From Bacteroidota bacterium (GTDB taxonomy: Bacteria; Bacteroidota; Bacteroidia; 2-12-FULL-35-15): a stretch of DNA of 64,000 bases. This document shows, piece after piece, positions 47,356 to 55,549 of this stretch. Both the position numbers and the translations under genes were made by a program. The DNA is taken from contig JAQZBR010000005.1 of NCBI GenBank assembly GCA_029237775.1, positions 186,001 through 250,000 on the forward strand, written 5' to 3'. How positions within the stretch are numbered: the first letter of the stretch is position 1; each line of letters begins with the position of its first letter. The notes under the pieces were generated by a model that was not told the origin of the DNA, ran no database searches, and worked only from the letters and a program-made list of their open reading frames with translations.

Positions 47356-47655
47356 ATTTTATTAGCTTTGATGCTTGTTACAAGGACAAAAGTACTATTT
47401 AATATCTCAAACTTGGGTATCTAAAGAATGTAGCGTTGTCTATTTTTATTGAAAATCATTGTTCGAAGTCGCGGGCGGGTATGCTGGTCGCGATGCCGAC
47501 AAGAGGTGAACGTAATTTTTAAAAAAAATCTTGACAAAAACTTCAGTTTTTTTGCTTTAGATTTTTTGAAAATTATTAGAGGCGGGCAGGAATCGGCCAG
47601 CTATGTTTTTTTGATTACTTTTTCAACAAGGAAAAAGTAAAGACTTTCTAAAAAT
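47356..47655. other. 300-bp divergent intergenic region without a supported gene
   Basis: Lies between the divergent Lol-type permease and NamZ genes. A minus-strand TACTTTTG box at 47387-47394 could serve the permease. A short GC-richer patch (about 47465-47510) and the inverted-looking T/A tracts at 47518-47570 stand out. A 63-codon ORF here (47449-47640) has no recognisable features and was not accepted. Confidence 0.5.
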
Positions 47656-48861
47656 ATGAAGAATATAATCTTAGCGTTTCTAGTACTCACTACTACCAAC
47701 GGCATTACAGCACAGGGACTCATTGCAGTTGATAACAATATCAAAGCTCCCGGCCAGATAAAAATGGGCGCGGAACGCATATCAGAATATCTGCCTTTAC
47801 TGAAAGGAAACACAGTGGCAGTCGTTGCGAATCAATCCTCCAATATCAACAAGACTCATCTCGTTGACTCACTTTTAAGTCTCGGAGTAAACATTAAAAA
47901 AGTCTTTTCCCCTGAACATGGATTTCGTGGTTTAGTTGATGCCGGAGAAAAAGTAAAATCGGAAAAAGACAGCAAGACAGGCTTACCGATCATTTCGCTT
48001 TATGGAAAAAATAAAAAGCCGTCTGCGGAATTTTTGAAAGACGTTGATGTGGTGATCTTCGACATTCAGGACGTGGGTGTTCGCTTCTATACGTACCTGT
48101 CTACCATGCATTATGTGATGGAGGCATGTGCTGAGAATAAAAAGAAAATGATCGTTCTCGACAGGCCAAACCCAAATGGCTATTATGTTGACGGACCGGT
48201 GATGGAAGATAGCTGGAGATCATTCCTGGGGCTTCACCCTGTCCCGATCGTGTATGGAATGACCATAGGTGAATATGCGAAAATGATCAATGGCGAAGGA
48301 TGGTTAAAAGGCGGAGTAAAATGTGACCTGGCTGTTGTTGAACTGGAGGGTTATACCCATAAAGATCTTTATGAATTGCCCGTGAAACCTTCTCCAAACT
48401 TACCGAACATGGCTTCTGTGTATTTGTATCCAAGCCTTGGACTTTTTGAAGGAACGGTCGTATCGCTGGGCCGTGGAACAGATTTACCTTTCCAGGTGAT
48501 CGGACATCCTTCATTGCAAAAAAGCAATTATACATTCACCCCACAGCCAAAGCCGGGAGCGATGGAACCTAAATACAAAGGTCAGGAATGTAAAGGTTTT
48601 AACCTTACGGAATTCGGTAATGAATATATGAAGGATGTAAAGAAAATATATTTATTCTGGCTGATCGGTACTTACGAAAACACTCCGGATAAATCTGTGT
48701 TCTTTGATGAGAATTTTAATTACCATGCCGGGAACGCGACTTTGCAGCAGCAAATAAAAGAGGGCAAATCAGAAAGCGAGATCCGAGCAAGCTGGGGGAA
48801 TGGTTTGAATAAATTTAAAGTAGTCAGGAAGAAGTATTTGTTGTATAAGGACTTTGAATAG
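47656..48861 (+). CDS. Exo-beta-N-acetylmuramidase NamZ (DUF1343)
   Basis: A 401-residue secreted peptidoglycan-recycling enzyme. Signal peptide 1-19 (NGITAQ), then the DUF1343 domain with the conserved segments VAVVANQSSNINKTHLVDSL, KKVFSPEHGFRGLVDAGEKV, VVIFDIQDVGVRFYTYLSTMHYVME, VLDRPNPNGYYVDGPVMED and SLGRGTDLPFQVIGHP. The family prototype, NamZ of Bacillus and Tannerella, removes terminal MurNAc from peptidoglycan fragments. The Glu in FSPEHGFRG is one of the residues expected in the active site. No MurNAc transporter or kinase gene is adjacent. Confidence 0.9.
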   Translation: MKNIILAFLVLTTTNGITAQGLIAVDNNIKAPGQIKMGAERISEYLPLLKGNTVAVVANQSSNINKTHLVDSLLSLGVNIKKVFSPEHGFRGLVDAGEKVKSEKDSKTGLPIISLYGKNKKPSAEFLKDVDVVIFDIQDVGVRFYTYLSTMHYVMEACAENKKKMIVLDRPNPNGYYVDGPVMEDSWRSFLGLHPVPIVYGMTIGEYAKMINGEGWLKGGVKCDLAVVELEGYTHKDLYELPVKPSPNLPNMASVYLYPSLGLFEGTVVSLGRGTDLPFQVIGHPSLQKSNYTFTPQPKPGAMEPKYKGQECKGFNLTEFGNEYMKDVKKIYLFWLIGTYENTPDKSVFFDENFNYHAGNATLQQQIKEGKSESEIRASWGNGLNKFKVVRKKYLLYKDFE

Positions 48862-48965
48862 TTAGTTTGGAGTTCGGAGACCAGCCGATTCCAGATTTTT
48901 GAGATGTTTCTTACTCACTTTTAACTTATAACTATTACACCTTTTAACGTTTATAAAAAACAAAA

Positions 48966-48985
48966 GAGGAACCCGAAAGTTCCTC
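48966..48985. terminator. Hairpin between convergent genes
   Basis: GAGGAAC-CCGAAA-GTTCCTC, a 7-bp stem, about 105 nt past the namZ stop and 70 nt past the response-regulator-like stop. No strong T-tract; likely a shared terminator. Confidence 0.5.
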
Positions 48986-49054
48986 CCTTGGTTGAGATAA
49001 AGCGTTCCCGCGATCTCTCAATATCAATTATTTGTTCAAGAATAATTTTCAGTA

Positions 49055-49495
49055 TTAACACATAGATGGTGTGAGACATTTCTCAACTGCCGCTCGGATG
49101 TGTGAAAATGCAAAACGATCTTTCATAACATAATCATACGCACCATATCGCAATGCTTTGATAGCAGAAGGCATGTCCTCCTCGTTTGACATCATGATCA
49201 CAATAGTATCAGGACTCATTTCTTTAATTTTATCTACCGTATAAGTACTATTAGTGTCTGTTGTTTTTTTGTTCAGCTTGTAATCAAGGACCACAATTCC
49301 CGGTTTATTTTCTTTTCCGATTCTGCTGATGCATTCTTCCTTTGAAACAACCGCTTCAACCTTAATATGCTTATCTAATGATGTTTCCAGAGATTGCTTC
49401 AGTGATTCAGCATAGAGCTGATTATCTGCAGCAACATATAAATTATAGTAATTTTCTAAATTCTGCATCTGAGTTACGTTTATGTTTGTCTTCAT
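49055..49495 (-). CDS. Single-domain response-regulator-like receiver protein
   Basis: A 146-residue stand-alone receiver domain. The phosphoacceptor Asp71 in IVVLDYKLN, Ser103 in MMSNEED (T/S switch position) and Lys125 in YVMKD are present. The acidic pair normally found at the end of strand one is A23-D24 (LYVAADNQ), so one of the two Mg2+-binding acids is missing. No DNA-binding domain is attached and no histidine kinase lies nearby. It may work as a phosphorylation-dependent or pseudo-receiver adaptor. Transcribed divergently from the VOC gene. Confidence 0.85.
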   Translation of the reverse strand: MKTNINVTQMQNLENYYNLYVAADNQLYAESLKQSLETSLDKHIKVEAVVSKEECISRIGKENKPGIVVLDYKLNKKTTDTNSTYTVDKIKEMSPDTIVIMMSNEEDMPSAIKALRYGAYDYVMKDRFAFSHIRAAVEKCLTPSMC

Positions 49496-49626
49496 ATTTT
49501 ATTTCTAGTGGTGTTTACATACTAAAAACTTCATGCCAGCCCGGTTCGGATTTCCATTGCGGAAAGTGCTCCCCAACTCGGTTAATGCCACAATATTTCA
49601 TATTTTTAACCACTCAAACTCATAAC

Positions 49627-50109
49627 ATGAAAAAATCATTCCTGATAGCTTGCGCGATTTGCCTTTCATTCGGATTAGGCTTTGCCTTTAATTCACTTGT
49701 TTCTGAAAAAACGGAAGGAAAAGCCGGAAAGGTGACCGGCATTGGTGGGGTATTCTTTAAGTGCAAGGATCCCAAGGCCCTTAAACAATGGTATTCGGAC
49801 CATTTGGGAATGAAAGTTGACCAGTACGGAACTAATTTTGAATGGTTTACCGCTCCTGACAGCACAAAAAAAGGAACCACACAATGGGGGCCGTTCAAAG
49901 AAACAACTAAGTACTTTTTACCATCCACTAAAGAATTTATGATCAATTACCGTATTGATGATATGAATGCTATGGCAAAAAGATTGAAGGAAGAAGGAGT
50001 CACCATTACTGACACTGTGGAAACTTTTGATTACGGAAAATTTTTGCACATAATGGACCTCGAAGGAAATAAAATCGAACTGTGGGAACCAATAGATAAA
50101 AAATTATAG
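49627..50109 (+). CDS. Secreted VOC/glyoxalase-fold protein
   Basis: A 160-residue protein from the ATG at 49627; the longer frame back to 49378 overlaps the divergent receiver gene and was rejected. An N-terminal hydrophobic segment (about 4-22, FLIACAICLSFGLGFAFN) is followed by a vicinal-oxygen-chelate domain: IGGVFFKCKDPKALKQWYSDHLGM, a loop with EWFTAP and WGPF, then FMINYRIDDMNAMAKRLKEEGVTI and FLHIMDLEGNKIELWEP, with the usual Glu near the end. It resembles glyoxalase/bleomycin-resistance proteins; substrate unknown. Confidence 0.85.
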   Translation: MKKSFLIACAICLSFGLGFAFNSLVSEKTEGKAGKVTGIGGVFFKCKDPKALKQWYSDHLGMKVDQYGTNFEWFTAPDSTKKGTTQWGPFKETTKYFLPSTKEFMINYRIDDMNAMAKRLKEEGVTITDTVETFDYGKFLHIMDLEGNKIELWEPIDKKL

Positions 50110-50153
50110 TCTGCGAATAGTAATTACTCCCCAGAGTTGTAAGAATAAACTTT

Positions 50154-50573
50154 ATGAAATCACTCAAAATCACTCATTTATTCAAAACAAAACCGGAGGT
50201 TATTTTCCCTCATTTCCTTGAATTTGAGAAGTTTGGGGCGTTTCATCCTTATTTTAAAAAAGTAACTAAAACAGGTTTGAACGTTTTCCATGTAAATGAA
50301 CAAGTGCTGCTCCTTGGCTTCATCCCGATGAAACCTGAGTATAAAGTGGAAGTTGAGGAGTCGAACGGATGTGTGATCTACAAATCAAAAGTCAGAACCG
50401 GTGTTGATCTCACTATTAAATTCAGCTTTGAACCGAAGGGGGATCATACTTTGCTTACTGAAACAGTGGATGTTGAGGCAAACCCGATCATCGCCTATAT
50501 TCTTCTCAAAACCATCCAAAAAGCCCACCTTGACCTTTTTAAAAGGCTTGAAAGCTCTGTTAATATTAAATAA
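50154..50573 (+). CDS. SRPBCC-fold protein, function unknown
   Basis: A 139-residue START/Bet v1-like protein: an N-terminal strand (KITHLFKTKPEVIFPHFLEFEKFGAFHPYFKKVTKTG), central strands (GCVIYKSKVRTGVDLTIKFSFEPKGDHTLLTETVDVEANP) and a long C-terminal helix. No signal peptide. It lies 44 nt after the VOC gene and may share its transcript. A hairpin (CTCTGCAA/TTGCAGAG, 50598-50630) follows and may end it. Confidence 0.78.
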   Translation: MKSLKITHLFKTKPEVIFPHFLEFEKFGAFHPYFKKVTKTGLNVFHVNEQVLLLGFIPMKPEYKVEVEESNGCVIYKSKVRTGVDLTIKFSFEPKGDHTLLTETVDVEANPIIAYILLKTIQKAHLDLFKRLESSVNIK

Positions 50574-50597
50574 TTAGTTAAAGTTCATTCCGCGGGG

Positions 50598-50630
50598 CTC
50601 TGCAAGTCTCTTCTACAATGTGTTGCAGAG
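50598..50630 (+). terminator. Hairpin downstream of the SRPBCC gene
   Basis: An 8-bp perfect inverted repeat CTCTGCAA ... TTGCAGAG around a 17-nt loop, 24 nt past the stop. It lacks a T-tract, so the terminator call is weak. Confidence 0.35.
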
Positions 50631-50782
50631 TTATTAACAGTATTAACAATTTGGGACCACCTGTAATCTTAGATTCCACAGCGGATATTAACATGGATAT
50701 GTTAATTAAATAAATTTATAACAGTCGGTCCACATAACCACTGCTCTACTTTTGCTCTGTTAAAAAAGTAAATATAACACAC

Positions 50783-51427
50783 ATGAAGCGAGCACGTTAT
50801 GCCCTTTTACTTTCATTAGTTATTTTTTCGCTGGCATTTACCAGGACCGAAGGCGGTGGAACGGACACAAAGTCTGATAAGATCATCTCCACGTTTGAGG
50901 TGAGGTCATTTAAGATCAGCAACAGCATGGTAAGCTGGACCTCAGTAAACGAACATGGTTCGCTCCCCTATATCGTTGAACAATACATATTTGATAAATG
51001 GGTAAAAGTTGGCGAAGTTAGTGGTGTAGGGAACCCGGCTCCGAATTCATATTCAGTTCCGGTTATTTTGAGCAGCGGGGAAAATAAGTTTCGTGTGCGA
51101 CAAAAAGGTTACGATAAGATCAGCCGCTTTTCAGATGCTGTCACCTATTATTCAAAAAAAGAACCTGTATCCTATGAAGTGAAAGACCATAATCAAACAA
51201 TCTCTTTTTCTTCTGATACTTACTTTATTATTTATAACCCATACGGTGCAATTGTAAAACAAGGCTATGGTAATTCAGTTAACATTTCAGAATATGCTAA
51301 GGGATACTATTGTCTCATCTATGATAATAAGCTGGGCGGCTTCGACAAAAAGAAAGTGCTTTTCAAAAACAGCTTTTGTCCGGTTGTGATAGATCCACCG
51401 AACTGGATGAAAAAGAAAAGTTCGTAG
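50783..51427 (+). CDS. Secreted protein of unknown function
   Basis: A 214-residue protein with a signal peptide (residues 1-20, ending near AFTRTEGG). The body is beta-rich and contains a fibronectin III-like segment (TFEVRSFKISNSMVSWTSVNEHGSLPYIVEQYIFDKWVKVGEV is its core, about 38-82; GENKFRVRQKGYD about 98-110), then a second small beta domain. The end is not a recognised T9SS type A or B domain. A TACTTTTG box (50747-50754) matching the -7 consensus lies 29 nt upstream. Confidence 0.75.
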   Translation: MKRARYALLLSLVIFSLAFTRTEGGGTDTKSDKIISTFEVRSFKISNSMVSWTSVNEHGSLPYIVEQYIFDKWVKVGEVSGVGNPAPNSYSVPVILSSGENKFRVRQKGYDKISRFSDAVTYYSKKEPVSYEVKDHNQTISFSSDTYFIIYNPYGAIVKQGYGNSVNISEYAKGYYCLIYDNKLGGFDKKKVLFKNSFCPVVIDPPNWMKKKSS

Positions 51428-51484
51428 TTTTTAGTTCATAGTTCGTAGACGATGCATCTTGAGATTGAAATTTTAATACAAGTT

Positions 51485-53224
51485 CTACCTCTCACCTATC
51501 TGCTGCCTCCACATCGCATAATACAGACCTTTGTATTGGATCAGATCCTCATGTTTGCCATCTTCAATGATCTTTCCTTTTTCAAGAACATAAATTCTAT
51601 CTGCATGCATGATCGTACTAAGTCGATGCGCAATTATAATAGTGATATGATTCTCATTCCTCGAAAGCTCACGGATCGTTTTTCCGATCTCCTCTTCCGT
51701 TAATGAATCAAGCGCTGATGTTGCTTCATCAAATACCAGCAATGAAGGTTTACGCAACAATGCGCGTGCAATAGATAACCTTTGCTTCTCACCACCCGAA
51801 ACTTTAACTCCGCCCTCTCCTATCATAGTATCGATTCCCTGATCGGCACGCGCTAGCAATGATTGACAGGCAGCTTTATTTAACACACTCAGACATTCCG
51901 CATCTGTAGCATTGGGTGCGACAAACTTTAAATTTTCCTTTATGGTCCCAGAGAACAACTGTGTATCCTGGGTAACAAAACCGATCTGGGAACGCAGCTG
52001 ATCCAGATCGACCACCTTACTGCTATTGTTATTATAAAGAATCTCACCTTCGTGTGGCTGATACAACCCGACAAGCAATTTGACAAGCGTTGTTTTACCT
52101 GATCCTGACGGCCCTACAAATGCGATTGTTTCACCCTTGCGAACATTAAATGCGATCTTCTCCAATGCATTGTTTGTGGCAGTCTGGTGCTTGAACGTTA
52201 CGCCTTCAAACTTCAGCGCTTCCATTCCGTGAATATTTACAGGATTTTTCGGTTTGACTTCTTTAGGGGTGTTTAATATTCCCTGAAAATTATCAAGCGA
52301 AACTTCTGCCTCTCGATAAATATTTATGATGTTCCCTAATTCCTGCAACGGCCCGAAAATAAAGAAGGAATAGATCTGTAAAGAAAACAAGTCACCGATA
52401 GTCAGCTTATCGCGAAAGATAAGGAACAGCAATAAAAATAAAATGCAGCTCCGTAGAAAATTAACGAAGGTACCCTGAATAAAACTAATGCTTCTGATAT
52501 AGCGCACTTTCTTAAGTTCAAGCCCAAGGATCTTCAAGGTTGTGCTGTTTAATCGTTTGATCTCCTGATCGGCAAGGCCGAGCGACTTCACCAGTTCAAT
52601 ATTTCTTAAGGACTCCGTTGTTGATCCGGCAAGAGCAGTGGTTTCACCCACAATTTTCTTCTGGATCGTTTTTATTCGTTTACTTAAAATAGATGTAATG
52701 AATCCCAGAATGGGAACAGCTGCAAAGTAGACAACTGCTATCAGCCAGTCGATACGGATAGCGTACACCATTACAAATACAACACCGACTAATGACGTGA
52801 ATAAGATACTCACAAAAGCCATTATCAGTTTTTCAACATCGGTACGGACCTTTTGTAATTTTCCCAATGTTTCACCACTGCGCTGATCTTCGAATACCTG
52901 ATAAGGTAATTCAAGAGAATGTTGTAATCCATCCGAATAGATCTGCGCTCCAAGTTTTTGTGTGATCACATTTACATAATAATCCTGAAAGTTTTTTGCA
53001 ATACGTGAGACCATCGCAAAGCCCATTGATAAAAGGATCAATCCGCCCACCCCTTTCATATATTCTGTCTTTGTATAATCGTGCGGGTTAGCAGCGTAAT
53101 TATCAACCAGATGTTTGAATACAAGAGGATCTAATAAGGAAAACACCTGGTTTATGGCAGCCAGGACCAATGCGAGCAACACCAGCCAACGGTATCTTTT
53201 CAGATAATTAAAAAGCAGCTTCAT
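51485..53224 (-). CDS. MsbA-like ABC exporter (fused permease and ATPase)
   Basis: A 579-residue half-transporter. Six membrane helices occupy 1-310 (opening LFNYLKRYRWLVLLALVLAAINQVFSLLDP) and the ATPase the rest: Walker A GPSGSGKTT, Q-loop FVTQDTQLFSGTI, signature VSGGEKQR, Walker B LLVFDEATSALD, and H-loop IIIAHRLST. Such homodimers flip lipid A or lipids, or extrude drugs. No neighbouring gene fixes the substrate. A TAACTTTG box (53239-53246, minus strand) 15 nt upstream is a possible -7 element. Confidence 0.92.
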   Translation of the reverse strand: MKLLFNYLKRYRWLVLLALVLAAINQVFSLLDPLVFKHLVDNYAANPHDYTKTEYMKGVGGLILLSMGFAMVSRIAKNFQDYYVNVITQKLGAQIYSDGLQHSLELPYQVFEDQRSGETLGKLQKVRTDVEKLIMAFVSILFTSLVGVVFVMVYAIRIDWLIAVVYFAAVPILGFITSILSKRIKTIQKKIVGETTALAGSTTESLRNIELVKSLGLADQEIKRLNSTTLKILGLELKKVRYIRSISFIQGTFVNFLRSCILFLLLFLIFRDKLTIGDLFSLQIYSFFIFGPLQELGNIINIYREAEVSLDNFQGILNTPKEVKPKNPVNIHGMEALKFEGVTFKHQTATNNALEKIAFNVRKGETIAFVGPSGSGKTTLVKLLVGLYQPHEGEILYNNNSSKVVDLDQLRSQIGFVTQDTQLFSGTIKENLKFVAPNATDAECLSVLNKAACQSLLARADQGIDTMIGEGGVKVSGGEKQRLSIARALLRKPSLLVFDEATSALDSLTEEEIGKTIRELSRNENHITIIIAHRLSTIMHADRIYVLEKGKIIEDGKHEDLIQYKGLYYAMWRQQIGER

Positions 53225-53351
53225 ACTTCATTTTTTCCCAAAGTTACATATTCAGTTTGCATGTAGATACATTTAATATTTTTTATAATTACAAGATCAG
53301 CTAATGGAATTTTTCTATATTCGTTTGACAAAACACATACAGAAAAACTAT

Positions 53352-53363
53352 TTCTGTACAGAA
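53352..53363. promoter_or_regulatory. 12-bp palindrome in the leader of the SRPBCC/GyrI gene
   Basis: TTCTGTACAGAA is a perfect palindrome, 22 nt before the ATG at 53386, and an overlapping CAGAAA/TTTCTG pair lies at 53340-53356. Could be an operator for a dimeric regulator; no candidate regulator is adjacent. Confidence 0.35.
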
Positions 53364-53385
53364 CGATTTAACCAAAATATACATC

Positions 53386-54390
53386 ATGAAAATTTTAAAA
53401 AAAGTTGGAATTGTCCTTCTGATCCTTGTAGGATTATATATTATCATTTCATTGTTTCTGCCTTCGATAGTCAGAGTTGAGAGGTCTACAGTGATCAAGG
53501 CTCCCGTACAAGTTGTTTTTGAGCAAGTGAATAACTTCCAGAACTGGCCTAAATGGTCGTATTGGGACAACATCGATCCTCAGATGAAATCAACTTATGA
53601 AGGTCCGGAGAGCGGTGTTGGTGCTAAACACCTTTGGACAAGCAATCATAAAGATGTTGGAACCGGCAGTATTGTAATAGTTGACAGTAAACCCTATTCC
53701 ACTATCCTGACTGATCTTGAGTTTGAAGGCATGGGTACAAGTCATGGCGGATGGTTCTTTAAAGAAGTTGAGGGAGGAACCGAAACGACCACTTACATGG
53801 AAATGGACATGGGCTTCTTTGGAAGAATCATGGGTTTAATGATGGAAGGAATGCTTGGAGGGGATTTCGAAAAAACGCTTGCCGGTTTAAAAAAACATTG
53901 TGAGTCCTTACCTGCAAACCCTGCTGCAGCGCCAATCGTTATTGAACCTACAACCACACAGGAACAATGGCTGGCCACATACAAAACTACCACTGACATG
54001 AAAAGTATTTCTGAGGATATAGGAAAGAGCTTCCAAAAGATCGGTGAGTTCATGGGTAAGCACAAACTGGAGATCGCAGGTCCTGTGCTTGCTATTTATC
54101 ATGGTTTTTCTCATGACAAAATTGAAATGGAGTGTGGGATTCCTATCGGTAAAGAAATCAAAGGTGAAGGAGAGGTCAACGTAATCAAAATGCCGGCAGG
54201 TAATGCTGTTGTTGCTCATTATTATGGTCCCTACAAGGGCACTGAATCTGCACATGCATCGATCGATAAATTCATCAAAGAGAATAATAAAAAGGTGACC
54301 GGATCTCCATGGGAAGTGTATGTTACTGATCCGGGCGTTGAAAAAGATACAGCGAAATGGCTTACAGAAATCTATTATCCTGTTGAGTAA
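53386..54390 (+). CDS. SRPBCC domain fused to GyrI-like effector-binding domain
   Basis: A 334-residue protein with an N-terminal membrane helix (about 8-26), then an SRPBCC domain (about 30-165: VERSTVIKAPVQVVFEQVNNFQNWPKWSYWDN, GGWFFKEVEGGTETTTYMEMDMGFFGRIMGLM) and a C-terminal GyrI-like small-molecule-binding domain (about 195-334: SISEDIGKSFQKIGEFMGKHKLEIAGPVLAIYHGF, ECGIPIGKE, AHYYGPYKGTESAHASIDKFIKENNKKV, PWEVYVTDPGVEKDTAKWLTEIYYPV). Both halves are ligand-pocket folds. The small gene at 54435 follows after 44 nt. Confidence 0.85.
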   Translation: MKILKKVGIVLLILVGLYIIISLFLPSIVRVERSTVIKAPVQVVFEQVNNFQNWPKWSYWDNIDPQMKSTYEGPESGVGAKHLWTSNHKDVGTGSIVIVDSKPYSTILTDLEFEGMGTSHGGWFFKEVEGGTETTTYMEMDMGFFGRIMGLMMEGMLGGDFEKTLAGLKKHCESLPANPAAAPIVIEPTTTQEQWLATYKTTTDMKSISEDIGKSFQKIGEFMGKHKLEIAGPVLAIYHGFSHDKIEMECGIPIGKEIKGEGEVNVIKMPAGNAVVAHYYGPYKGTESAHASIDKFIKENNKKVTGSPWEVYVTDPGVEKDTAKWLTEIYYPVE

Positions 54391-54434
54391 TTCGAAATCT
54401 ATATGTTCAGTATAGCGGGAACGGAAAGAATAAA

Positions 54435-54845
54435 GTGATGAGCAAACAACATGAACCGGTTGGTATTCTTGATGAAAAAGAATCAGAATCACATATTCTT
54501 TCTATAAGGGAAGATGGTATAGCACGTATTCGCATCAAGGAAAATATAGAAGTTGATGTGATCCATGTGAGGGAGATAGTAAATGCTCTTGAGATACTGG
54601 GAAACAGAAAAAAATTTCCATTACTGATCCTTTCTTCAGAATATACCTTGCCAACTGCTGACGCACGAACTTATATCGCAAGCGCAGCTTCAAATCCCTA
54701 TGCAAGTGCAGAAGCCTACATGATCCGCTCTCTTCCGCAAAAGCTTGTTGGAAATGTCTATCTGAGTTTTAATAAACCCGCACGACCTACCCGTTTGTTC
54801 ACTGAGGAAGCAAAGGCCGTTGAATGGCTTCGTACTTTTCTTTGA
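54435..54845 (+). CDS. Small protein of unknown function, STAS/SpoIIAA-like
   Basis: A 136-residue soluble protein. The strand-helix order (ILSIREDGIARIRIKENIEVDVIHVREIVNALEILGNRKKFPLLILSSEY, then TYIASAASNPYASAEAYMIRSLPQKLVGNVYLSF and FTEEAKAVEWLRTF) resembles STAS/SpoIIAA-like domains such as the DUF7793 group, where a serine or substrate pocket sits at helix two. The function is unknown. Its TGA stop abuts the convergent stop of the esterase-like gene in TGATCA. Confidence 0.7.
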   Translation: MMSKQHEPVGILDEKESESHILSIREDGIARIRIKENIEVDVIHVREIVNALEILGNRKKFPLLILSSEYTLPTADARTYIASAASNPYASAEAYMIRSLPQKLVGNVYLSFNKPARPTRLFTEEAKAVEWLRTFL

Positions 54846-55493
54846 TCAGATCTTTGACGCCAGTTCAGCGAGTGTTTCAGGATCTATTACATGCTTACCG
54901 CTAAACCTGATCATGTTATAGCGTATGCCATTTTTATGAAGGTGATCTGAATAATTGGTAATTTGATCTTCCTTAATAAATTCATCCTGATCACCTATCA
55001 CGAGATGAGTATTCATCTTATCAAAAAGCTTTTTATTGAGCTGTAGATCCATATCATCCGGAAAGGCTCCTGCCCAAAGGACAAGGTTATTTGCTTTAAT
55101 ATTCCCGGCTGCTATCCAGCGACAAACGGTAGCTGTGCCTTGCGAAAAGCCCAATAAATTTACTTTGACCTCAGCACCCGCCTTTGAGATAACTTCGTGA
55201 TAAACGGAATTAAGATAGTTCACGTAATCATTAATATCGTCCTCTCTCGCTTCTTTAGTCATCCAGGACGCTACTACCCGTCCGGAAAAGCCATTCCAAT
55301 AAAAGCGATGCAACCCTTCAGGTGCAACGATCACCGTTTTATCATTCTGTAACACTTCAAAATTGCGGATGAAATAACTGGCAAGCTGCCCGTACCCATG
55401 ACAAACAAACCAGATCTCCTCTGTTTTTTGATCAACTTCCGAAGAAAGGAAATAACGGGCTGTTTTAGTAATTGTAATTTTTCTGCCGATCAT
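54846..55493 (-). CDS. Alpha/beta hydrolase, esterase-like
   Basis: A 215-residue hydrolase. The ATG at 55493 was chosen; the ATG at 55541 would make the first 16 codons read through the terminator hairpin of the upstream gene. It has WFVCHGYGQLA for the oxyanion hole, the nucleophile in LLGFSQGTATVCRW, VIGDQDEFI for the acid and SGKHVID for the histidine, as in the phospholipase/carboxylesterase group. It is in the minus orientation directly after the terminator at 55508. Confidence 0.85.
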   Translation of the reverse strand: MIGRKITITKTARYFLSSEVDQKTEEIWFVCHGYGQLASYFIRNFEVLQNDKTVIVAPEGLHRFYWNGFSGRVVASWMTKEAREDDINDYVNYLNSVYHEVISKAGAEVKVNLLGFSQGTATVCRWIAAGNIKANNLVLWAGAFPDDMDLQLNKKLFDKMNTHLVIGDQDEFIKEDQITNYSDHLHKNGIRYNMIRFSGKHVIDPETLAELASKI

Positions 55494-55507
55494 AAGACTG
55501 CAAACAA

Positions 55508-55538
55508 AAAGCCCCCCCGAGATCATCGGGGGGGCTTT
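55508..55538 (-). terminator. Rho-independent terminator of the coiled-coil lipoprotein gene
   Basis: AAAGCCCCCCCGA-gatca-TCGGGGGGGCTTT, a perfect 13-bp stem ending 12 nt from the stop at 55550, followed by TTTTTG on the minus strand. Confidence 0.93.
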
Positions 55539-55549
55539 CATGATTTTAT

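Noticed and set aside
47449-47640. 63-codon ORF upstream of the NamZ gene
   Set aside because: Low-complexity composition, no promoter/start support and no recognisable features; it lies in an odd spacer rather than a gene-like stretch.
49378-49626. N-terminal extension of the VOC protein
   Set aside because: It overlaps the divergent receiver gene and precedes a good signal-like start at 49627.
53301-53573. 90-codon minus-strand ORF upstream of the SRPBCC/GyrI gene
   Set aside because: It overlaps the start of a well-supported gene on the other strand and has no own features.
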